DNA from: DUAL01 sp964478325
GTDB lineage: Bacteria; Bacteroidota; Bacteroidia; Flavobacteriales; BACL11
NCBI GenBank assembly: GCA_964478325.1
Contig: CAYZIA010000003.1
Coordinates: 1-39,408 of the forward strand
Length of the DNA stretch: 39,408 bases
Reading direction: 5' to 3'
Shown: one piece after another, positions 33,812 through 39,408 of the stretch
Layout of the letters: each line of letters starts with the position of its first letter
How positions within the stretch are numbered: position 1 is the stretch's first letter
Made by a program: the position numbers and the translations under genes
The notes under the pieces: model-generated
The model's database searches: none
Seen by the model: the letters and a program-made list of their open reading frames with translations, nothing else
Told to the model about the DNA's origin: nothing

Positions 33812-33839
33812 ATTAATCCTCTGTTAACAGAAGATTAAT
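33812..33839 (-). repeat. Long inverted repeat filling the atpE-atpF gap
   Basis: Fourteen-base arms (33812-33825 and 33826-33839) match with one exception. In the transcribed (minus-strand) RNA that exception is a G-U pair, giving about a 12-bp stem capped by UUAA. An A-run, not a U-run, follows, so it is not an ordinary terminator. It lies 6 bases downstream of the atpE stop. Confidence 0.6.
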
Positions 33840-33845
33840 TGGTTA

Positions 33846-34061
33846 TTATGCCGCCTGCATAAGAGCAATAACACAGCCAAATAGCGCAACTCCCTCTACA
33901 AGAGCGGCGGTAATAAACATATTGGTTTGAATCATTCCTGAATGTTCAGGCTGACGAGCCATTGCCTCAAGAGCTTTTCCTCCAATTAATCCGATTCCAA
34001 TACCTGCTCCAACAGCTGATAAGCCGGCACCAATTGCTGCAATTCCTTTTATTTCTTCCAT
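33846..34061 (-). CDS. atpE: F0F1 ATP synthase subunit c
   Basis: 71 residues with two membrane helices: the Gly-rich first helix (AAIGAGLSAVGAGIGIGLIG) and the second (FITAALVEGVALFGCVIALM) containing ion-carrying Glu56. The polar loop ARQPE is conserved. The second helix lacks the Glu-Ser/Thr plus helix-1 Gln pattern of sodium-type rings, so proton use is likely. Many copies form the rotor ring, so this gene needs much higher output than its neighbours; the hairpin directly downstream may matter for that. Confidence 0.97.
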   Translation of the reverse strand: MEEIKGIAAIGAGLSAVGAGIGIGLIGGKALEAMARQPEHSGMIQTNMFITAALVEGVALFGCVIALMQAA

Positions 34062-34097
34062 TTTAAATAATTTTTAGTTAAACAAATTTGTTAATAA

Positions 34098-35150
34098 TTA
34101 ATGATCTTCTGCTACGGCCAGCCCTATAAATACAGCTGACAACAATGTAAATATATACGCTTGTAAAAAAGCAACTAATAATTCAATAAACATTATAAAA
34201 AGTACAAATAATACTGAAAGTGGGGCAACACCAAAAGCAGCGCCATTTCCTGATTGTGATTGCACCATAAATATCAAAGAGATTAAACTCAATATTGTTA
34301 TGTGTCCTGCTGTGATATTTGCAAATAGCCTAATCATAAGAGCAAAAGGCTTGGTAAATACTCCAAAAATCTCAATTGGAACCATGATCGGCATTAAGAG
34401 TAGTGGTGTTGGGGGATTAAAAATGTGTTTCCAATAGTTTTTGTTTCCAGAAAAAGTTGTAATAACAAAAGTAAACATCGCAAGCACAAGAGTAACCGAT
34501 ATATTACCTGTTACGTTTGCTGCACCAGGTAATAATCCCATATAATTATTAATCAAAATAAAAAAGAACGCGGTTAATAAAAATGATGTATATCTTTCGT
34601 ATTTCGGACCTATGTTGGCCTTAATTATATCATCTCTCACAAAAAGAATAAGTGGCTCTAAAAAAGCCTGTATTCTTTTGGGAGCGTATTTATTTCTTTT
34701 ATACCCTTTAGCTGTTGATTTAAGCAATAGTAGGAGTAGCAATACAGAGATTAGCATTGATGCTACATTTTTCGTAATTGAAACGTCAATAATAGACGCT
34801 CCACTTAATTCATGAATATGCTCATGTTCATCGAGCATGTATGTCCTGTCTCCTTTTTTCACAGCTACCTGCCCATGCTTGAAATCGCTTGATAAAAAAA
34901 CATCTATACTCCCCTCTGTAAAAAGAATAATTGGAAGAGGAATAGAGACAGGATGTGATTTCCCCTCATTATCTTTATAATCAAACAAATGCCATTCATG
35001 CGCATTTAAAACATGGTGCATAATCATTGGCTTTGGATCATATGCTTCTGTTAAATCGCTTGTATCAGTATGTGCTGCTTTTAATTCTGAAAAAAAAGCA
35101 CTGGAAAATATAAGTACTAAAAATAATGTTTTTAGCTTGATTTTTAACAT
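34098..35150 (-). CDS. atpB: F0F1 ATP synthase subunit a with Bacteroidota-type exported N-terminal domain
   Basis: 350 residues from ATG 35150 (MLKIKLKTLFLVLIF); the open frame continues upstream without good family support. A signal-peptide-like segment (1-26) is followed by a periplasmic region to about 125 with ten His (positions 27, 45, 46, 51, 54, 66, 92, 109, 111, 113). The usual subunit a membrane core follows, with essential Arg274 in FALMIRLFANITAGH, and NNYMGLLPG and LLVAFLQAYIFTLLSAVFIGLA near the end. It forms the proton half-channels against the c ring. Such extended AtpB forms occur in this phylum. Confidence 0.95.
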   Translation of the reverse strand: MLKIKLKTLFLVLIFSSAFFSELKAAHTDTSDLTEAYDPKPMIMHHVLNAHEWHLFDYKDNEGKSHPVSIPLPIILFTEGSIDVFLSSDFKHGQVAVKKGDRTYMLDEHEHIHELSGASIIDVSITKNVASMLISVLLLLLLLKSTAKGYKRNKYAPKRIQAFLEPLILFVRDDIIKANIGPKYERYTSFLLTAFFFILINNYMGLLPGAANVTGNISVTLVLAMFTFVITTFSGNKNYWKHIFNPPTPLLLMPIMVPIEIFGVFTKPFALMIRLFANITAGHITILSLISLIFMVQSQSGNGAAFGVAPLSVLFVLFIMFIELLVAFLQAYIFTLLSAVFIGLAVAEDH

Positions 35151-35177
35151 GTTTTTAATGCTCTTAAAATTCGGGCG

Positions 35178-35185
35178 CAAAATTA
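35178..35185 (-). promoter_or_regulatory. -7 element (TAnnTTTG) before atpB
   Basis: TAATTTTG on the minus strand, 27 bases before the chosen atpB ATG, in an 85-base gap after the DUF6168-like gene. It suggests that the structural atp genes have their own promoter and supports the shorter atpB start. Confidence 0.5.
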
Positions 35186-35235
35186 AATAAAAAATTGAAC
35201 TGTAAAATCTTTTTATATTCTTTTTAGAAATTATT

Positions 35236-35595
35236 CTAGTATTCAACTAATATATAGTTTTCCCTCACCTCCTTTATTAATATAATAAAATAAGCAATGA
35301 AAAAATGCAGAATATAATAAGTAGTCATCTCTGTTTTATCGAGTATAATTGGAAGCAAAAATAAAATACAAGCTATAATTTTTATAATATTGATGAAAAG
35401 TAAAAAAAAGGGGGATTTGTTTTTGAACTTGTTTAGTATATATATATATCCTGTTGAAAAGAGAGAAAGTAAAAACAACAAGAAATAGCTTTTAATCAAA
35501 AATAAATTGATCTCCAGTTTTAATAAAAACTCTGAAATAAGAATGTGTAGGGTACAAATTGCTAAAAAAATAAGAAATGATTTTAACTTTTTCAT
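35236..35595 (-). CDS. Small four-helix membrane protein (DUF6168-like, ATP synthase I position)
   Basis: 119 residues with four hydrophobic stretches (about 5-22, 27-50, 61-82, 92-110) and little else. The topology, size and place between an AtpZ-like gene and atpB match the accessory AtpI-type proteins that help assemble the c ring; similar proteins in Flavobacteria are catalogued as DUF6168. The 4-base overlap with the AtpZ-like gene indicates coupling. Function is inferred from position and topology only. Confidence 0.7.
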   Translation of the reverse strand: MKKLKSFLIFLAICTLHILISEFLLKLEINLFLIKSYFLLFLLSLFSTGYIYILNKFKNKSPFFLLFINIIKIIACILFLLPIILDKTEMTTYYILHFFIAYFIILIKEVRENYILVEY

Positions 35596-35813
35596 TTTTT
35601 GATCATTCCTTTCAAGCTTATATATAGCGCAATAAAAATAGCAAGAAGCGAAAAGATAATAGTAAAGATTGGGGCTTGATTTTCGGATTGCAAATCTAAA
35701 TACTTGCCAAGATACGCACCCCCAGCAATAATAATTCCCATCTGAAGAGTTAGGGAAGAAAAACGGACATAGTTTTTAAGCCGTTTTTTCTTTTGATCCT
35801 GTTTTTTCGACAT
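35592..35813 (-). CDS. AtpZ/AtpI family protein
   Basis: 73 residues from ATG 35813 (MSKKQDQKKKRLKNYVRFSS). Two membrane helices (about 19-38: SLTLQMGIIIAGGAYLGKYL; 48-66: IFTIIFSLLAIFIALYISL) joined by a short loop with GxYLGKYLD, the pattern of the AtpZ/AtpI accessory family linked to ATP synthase assembly or ion transport. A longer frame exists upstream but would run far into the bactofilin gene. As chosen, it overlaps the bactofilin 3' end by 38 bases. Confidence 0.85.
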   Translation of the reverse strand: MSKKQDQKKKRLKNYVRFSSLTLQMGIIIAGGAYLGKYLDLQSENQAPIFTIIFSLLAIFIALYISLKGMIKK

Positions 35814-36189
35814 GCTTAATGTCTTTAATAACCGCCCCCATACTGCAATGCCCTGTAAATGCTGCTCCTGGCTCAATAGCTAATTTATTAGTCACCAAGT
35901 CTCCAGTAAGCTTTGCAGTTCCTTTAAGTGAGAGTAGCTGTTCAACTGATATTTTGGCATTAAGTGAGCCTGCAATATCTGCATTATTACATTCTACATC
36001 GCCTTCAATTATTCCAGCTTCCCCCACCACAACCTTTCCGCTTGTTTTGACTGCTCCTTTTAATGTGCCATCAATTCTTATATCTCCCTTTGATTGAATG
36101 TCGCCTGTAATAATAGTGCCAATTCCAATAATATTTACAGCTCCAGAGGTTTCGTTTTCTTTATTCATTTCTTTTTTATTTGTAAACAT
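35776..36189 (-). CDS. Bactofilin
   Basis: 137 residues. The polymer-forming cytoskeletal fold is evident from NIIGIGTIITGDIQSKGDIR, then DGTLKGAVKTSGKVVVGEAG, GDVECNNADIAGSL and so on, a right-handed beta-helix of Gly/Ile/Val-rich turns at about residues 18-120, with short charged ends. Bactofilins self-assemble into membrane-associated filaments and organise peptidoglycan enzymes. Here it sits between porW and the atp accessory genes, close to an M23-like gene, a known Bacteroidota combination. A second Met (residue 8) is an alternative start. Confidence 0.92.
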   Translation of the reverse strand: MFTNKKEMNKENETSGAVNIIGIGTIITGDIQSKGDIRIDGTLKGAVKTSGKVVVGEAGIIEGDVECNNADIAGSLNAKISVEQLLSLKGTAKLTGDLVTNKLAIEPGAAFTGHCSMGAVIKDIKHVEKTGSKEKTA

Positions 36190-36209
36190 GAGTACTTGCT
36201 TTAGATGGA

Positions 36210-36217
36210 CAAATGTA
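36210..36217 (-). promoter_or_regulatory. -7 element (TAnnTTTG) for the bactofilin-atp operon
   Basis: TACATTTG on the minus strand, 20 bases before the bactofilin ATG in the 40-base gap after porW. The nearest TTG lies only 13 bases upstream, so the -33 part is weak. Confidence 0.45.
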
Positions 36218-36229
36218 ATAATTTATTAT

Positions 36230-38845
36230 TCAATTACTGAGTTCCGTCAAATAATTATTTATAAAAAACTCATAATACTTTTCTATGTCTTGATATTTGA
36301 AAAAATGCTGAAAATTTTGTGCAGAAATGATTAGCTTTTGACTCTCTGTTTTCGATAGCTCATTATTCACCTTGCTTGCACTAGCAAAATCTTTATAGTA
36401 ATCTGCAGCTAAACTACTATTTTCAAATGTTTTTATCATAATAAGATGTCTATCTTGGCCGAGAAGTGTCGCTGTAATTTCAAATGTTTCTATACTATAT
36501 TGCTTACTATGATAATCCGAAAGCAGGGTTTTGATGAAATTAACATCCGTTTGTTCTTTTGGCATAATAAGCATAAAATAATGTGCTTCAGCTTGCTCAA
36601 AAATATAAGGCGTTCCTCTTTCTATTTCTTTGTTTATTTTTAGCATTTTTTCTGGATTTTCCAAAAGCGCGATGATTTCTTCTGCTTTAATTTTAACCTC
36701 TGACTCTGGATAGTTTTTAACGATTTTTACAAGTTCTTTTTTGAAATTTATACTATCATTGCTTTTACCTATCGCTAAAGCCTTTAGTAAATCATATTTT
36801 GATTTTAGCTCTTTGTTTTCTGTTTTAATTAAAATGGAATCACATTCTAAAATAACTGCTGTGTAATTTTTTTTGTTGTATAAAAGCAGTGTGTTTTCAT
36901 AATGTTCTTTTTGGTTTTTTTTGCGTTTTTCAATATTTGCTAAATAATTTGGCTGATTTAATAACTTGCTGTATTTACTTTCTGGAAAATTAGATAGTAA
37001 TTGGGCCTTACAGTTTTCTGCTTTTTTATTTTGACTTTGATCTATGTAAATAACATATAAATTATACAGCGCAAGAGGCGAATGGTTTTTGTTTTGAGGA
37101 TATCTTTCGCAAAGTTCGGTCAACATTTTTATTGCTTTTTTGTTTTCGTTTAAATAGCTTTTATAAATTATCCCTGCTTGAAAAAGCGCTTCCATTATTA
37201 AAAGGTGAGACGCCTCCATTTTTTCTTTTGTAAGTGGGATTATCTCTTTATAATATTTAGTATCTTTTTTGTTGGCTAACCTCTCTCTTCCTTCTTGATT
37301 TTGTGCAGTAGAGTCATTTTCTAGTTCTGTTGATATTTTTTTATCACTTCTTCTCCAATCGTCTTCGTTTTTTCTTTTCCCCCATTTTTTTACAAATTCT
37401 GAATATCCAAAACTAAGGGTTGCTGGATTGTAAAAATACCACCTTCCTCCGCTTGTTTTCTGTCCGAAATTATTTTCTCTTCCTCCAATACTATTACTTT
37501 CAAACCTTTGACTTGCCCTTTGTCTCTCCTGTTGTTTTTTCTCTAATTCCTTTTTTTGTTCAGCCGCTATGAGCTGATTTATTACTTGATTAAGCTTCCC
37601 CTCTGGAAGTCCCGCTAGTATTTGCAGGCTATCTTGTAGATTTATAGTGTTTATATAGCCAGCAAGCTCGGCAAGCAACAATTGCTTTTCTTTTATTTGA
37701 TTATACTCTTTGTGTTCTGAGTCCATAAAAATAATAGTGCTATCGTAAAAAACGGAAGAGTTCATATAATCTGATTTAACATAATATATTTTGGCCAATT
37801 CTAAAAATGAGCGAGCTTTTTGCACATCATTAAATTCACTTTTTTCAGCAGAAAGTTTAAAATTTTCTATTGCTAAAACACTATCCTCTTGCACTAAATC
37901 CATTTTAGCAATAGCGTAATATATTTGATCTAAATATTCTTTGTTTTTATCATCTTTTATCATTTTCATTAGTTCTGATCGAACTTTTTCAGATTGCTTG
38001 CTGTGGCCTTGTACACATTGCGCTTTATTTATTTTCGAATTAAAAACCATTTCATATTCCGGATTTGCATTTATCACCTTTTGATAATACCCGCTTGCTT
38101 TTTTGTAGTTTTGATGTTTTTGATTTAGTTGTGCTAAAATAAAATAGAATCTTGTTTTATTTTTTCTTTTTTTAATCAGTTTACACGCAGTGCTTAGTTC
38201 GTCTAATGTTAAAATATAATTTTCTTGTTTTAGGTAAAAATCTGCAAGTATAACTGCTAGCTGATCATCTAATTTTTCTGGAAATTTTCTGTCAGTTTGC
38301 AGCTCATCTAATTCCATTTCAGCAGCCACAAAATCTTCTTTTTCTGAAAAACATCTTGCAAGCCAAAGCGCTGCATCATATTTTATTGGAGCCCTTTTAT
38401 AACTTTCTTTTATATAATTAAATGTTTTTATTGCCTCATCAAATTCTCCTTTATAAAAATACGCCTTGCCAATCATAAAATAATTGTCGTCAATCCATTT
38501 ATTATACTCTCTTCCTTTTATGTTCATGGAGTGGGTTTGAATTGCAATTGATCCTTTTTCGATGGCTTTGTTCATATAAGGATGAATGGTTTGGTCTTTA
38601 GTTAAATCCCCCATTTTAAAAACTGGAATAATTTGCGAAAAATCATCTTTATAGTTTTCTTTTAATTTTCTTATTCCCGCCTTTAAACTTTCGTTTCCAT
38701 TAAAATAACTATTATATTTTGTTGTGGTTCTGTGATAATTCCTATTCATGAAATTATTCTTTTTTGTAGAACAAGAAGAGATTACTAGAGTAAGTGTAAC
38801 TAATATTAGTAATTTTTTGGCTTTATTTTTCTTTGTTAAATTCAT
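36230..38845 (-). CDS. porW: Type IX secretion / gliding lipoprotein PorW (SprE)
   Basis: 871 residues. A lipoprotein signal (LVTLTLVISSCSTKK, Cys at about residue 25) and the diagnostic N-terminal segment NRNYHRTTTKYNSYFNGNESL are followed by many TPR units (e.g. EYNKWIDDNYFMIGKAYFYK, YYAIAKMDLVQEDSVLAIEN), a Gln/Arg-rich linker (about 430-510), more TPRs and a C-terminal domain. PorW/SprE is needed for T9SS function and gliding, linking the inner-membrane motor to the outer-membrane complex. It is divergent from an M23-like gene and followed by bactofilin, a conserved Bacteroidota arrangement. Confidence 0.9.
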   Translation of the reverse strand: MNLTKKNKAKKLLILVTLTLVISSCSTKKNNFMNRNYHRTTTKYNSYFNGNESLKAGIRKLKENYKDDFSQIIPVFKMGDLTKDQTIHPYMNKAIEKGSIAIQTHSMNIKGREYNKWIDDNYFMIGKAYFYKGEFDEAIKTFNYIKESYKRAPIKYDAALWLARCFSEKEDFVAAEMELDELQTDRKFPEKLDDQLAVILADFYLKQENYILTLDELSTACKLIKKRKNKTRFYFILAQLNQKHQNYKKASGYYQKVINANPEYEMVFNSKINKAQCVQGHSKQSEKVRSELMKMIKDDKNKEYLDQIYYAIAKMDLVQEDSVLAIENFKLSAEKSEFNDVQKARSFLELAKIYYVKSDYMNSSVFYDSTIIFMDSEHKEYNQIKEKQLLLAELAGYINTINLQDSLQILAGLPEGKLNQVINQLIAAEQKKELEKKQQERQRASQRFESNSIGGRENNFGQKTSGGRWYFYNPATLSFGYSEFVKKWGKRKNEDDWRRSDKKISTELENDSTAQNQEGRERLANKKDTKYYKEIIPLTKEKMEASHLLIMEALFQAGIIYKSYLNENKKAIKMLTELCERYPQNKNHSPLALYNLYVIYIDQSQNKKAENCKAQLLSNFPESKYSKLLNQPNYLANIEKRKKNQKEHYENTLLLYNKKNYTAVILECDSILIKTENKELKSKYDLLKALAIGKSNDSINFKKELVKIVKNYPESEVKIKAEEIIALLENPEKMLKINKEIERGTPYIFEQAEAHYFMLIMPKEQTDVNFIKTLLSDYHSKQYSIETFEITATLLGQDRHLIMIKTFENSSLAADYYKDFASASKVNNELSKTESQKLIISAQNFQHFFKYQDIEKYYEFFINNYLTELSN

Positions 38846-38860
38846 TTACAGCAATTAAAC

Positions 38861-38878
38861 TAATTTTGCACAAAATTA
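38861..38878. promoter_or_regulatory. Palindrome of two head-on -7 elements between porW and the M23-like gene
   Basis: TAATTTTGCACAAAATTA consists of TAATTTTG on the plus strand (38861-38868) and the same element on the minus strand (38871-38878), with CA between. It is an exact inverted repeat of 8-base arms in the 97-base divergent gap. The minus copy is 25 bases from the porW ATG. It could be overlapping divergent promoters, an operator, or both. Confidence 0.45.
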
Positions 38879-38942
38879 TTTTATTTTTTGGTATGTTTTC
38901 AGCTATGGAGAATTTTTATTTTTTGGATATTTGCTCTTTATT

Positions 38943-39408
38943 ATGAAGAAAAAAAATGATATTACATTTTTAAGCAGATTAAAGGATACGTTTCGTTTAA
39001 TTGTAATGAACGATAACACCCTTGAAGAGCGGGTTTCAATTCGTTTTTCGACTCTAGAAATGCTTTCTCTTTTTTCTTTTGGAGGAGTTTTGTTATTTGT
39101 TTTTTTTCTATTACTTGTTGGTTACACTCCTATGAACGAGTTTATTCCAGGAAAAGCAAGTGGCCATTTGCATAAAGAGTTGATTGCTATAACTCTTAAA
39201 ACTGATTCTTTAGAAAAAAAATTGTTAGAAAACGAGCTATACCTAGAAAATATCTCTGCAATTGTAAATGGAGAAGATCCTATTGCTATACAAACAGAGG
39301 AGCCCTCTGCTAATAGCACTTTAGAAGGGGAGCTTTCGTTTAGAAAATCTAAAGAAGACTCTCTTTTAAGAATTGCGGTAGAAGCAGAAGATAAAATTTC
39401 TATTACTG
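38943..39408 (+). CDS. M23 peptidase-type membrane-anchored protein, N-terminal part
   Basis: 155 residues are visible before the window ends. A short cytoplasmic segment (KKKNDITFLSRLKDTFRLIV), one membrane helix (about 44-60: FGGVLLFVFFLLLVG) and a following YTPMNEFIPGK plus coiled coil match the N-terminus of the Bacteroidota M23 peptidases encoded next to porW/sprE. The LytM domain itself would lie beyond the window, so the peptidase call rests on N-terminal layout and context. The start ATG 38943 follows the divergent promoter gap. Confidence 0.75.
   Translation, partial: MKKKNDITFLSRLKDTFRLIVMNDNTLEERVSIRFSTLEMLSLFSFGGVLLFVFFLLLVGYTPMNEFIPGKASGHLHKELIAITLKTDSLEKKLLENELYLENISAIVNGEDPIAIQTEEPSANSTLEGELSFRKSKEDSLLRIAVEAEDKISIT

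Noticed and set aside
34081..34092. 12-base palindrome AACAAATTTGTT between atpB and atpE
   Set aside because: Short, AT-only apart from two G/C pairs, with no promoter match in the right place; likely chance.
35151..35246. Longer AtpB start
   Set aside because: The extension precedes a good signal peptide, overlaps the upstream gene end and contains the likely promoter.
39122..39319. Minus-strand 65-codon frame near the window end
   Set aside because: It lies antisense to the well-formed M23-type N-terminal gene and shows no features of its own.

Overview
The window is AT-rich, tightly packed bacterial chromosome and almost certainly comes from a member of the Bacteroidota, probably order Flavobacteriales. 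The evidence is lineage-restricted families (DUF4175, DUF4837, DUF4292, the DUF6168-like membrane protein), type IX secretion system (T9SS) components PorZ and PorW/SprE, secreted proteins with C-terminal T9SS sorting tails, near absence of Shine-Dalgarno sequences, and repeated TAnnTTTG -7 promoter elements upstream of operons. I see no phage, insertion sequence, CRISPR array or clear horizontal island. Genes fill nearly all of the window and no gene-free stretch exceeds about 225 bases.

Layout. 1-1405 (-) is the 5' part of gltX, cut by the window edge. 1492-8013 (+) is a compact run DUF4175 protein - ybeY - mnmG - methyltransferase, with a parS-like 16-mer just before the mnmG start. 8194-10666 (+) holds two separately promoted secreted proteins, one fibronectin III-like and one thioredoxin-like, each with a T9SS-type tail. 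A strong bidirectional terminator and a tRNA-Arg(TCG) on the minus strand follow. 10891-18780 (+) is porZ - recO - TonB-dependent receptor - Asp-box propeller protein. It converges on a long minus-strand operon (30177 down to 18777): enoyl-CoA hydratase - flippase - dut - sugar nucleotidyltransferase - TPR protein - DUF4292 lipoprotein - EnvC-like - tatA - gatA - LysM transglycosylase - DUF4837 lipoprotein. 36189 down to 30276 (-) carries bactofilin - AtpZ-like - DUF6168-like - atpB-E-F-H-A-G, ending in a terminator. 36230-38845 (-) is porW/sprE, divergent from a membrane-anchored protein (38943 to the end, +) that looks like the start of the M23 peptidase usually found beside porW.

How the genes work together. 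Much of the window concerns the cell envelope: T9SS assembly and cargo (PorZ, PorW, bactofilin, M23-like protein, three clear CTD proteins plus one alternative tail), peptidoglycan remodelling (EnvC-like, LysM transglycosylase), a lipoprotein pair, a polysaccharide flippase with a sugar nucleotidyltransferase, and Tat export. The rest is core metabolism: F0F1 ATP synthase (atpD and atpC are not here), tRNA charging and modification (gltX, gatA, mnmG, tRNA-Arg), ribosome maturation (ybeY), DNA repair and nucleotide hygiene (recO, dut). tatA (59 aa) is a small gene that is easily missed.

No wholly new system is evident. The most interesting non-coding signals are the parS-like site at mnmG, an 18-base palindrome made of two head-on -7 elements between porW and the M23 gene, and a long hairpin filling the atpE-atpF gap. 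All are sequence-pattern inferences that need computation or experiment.
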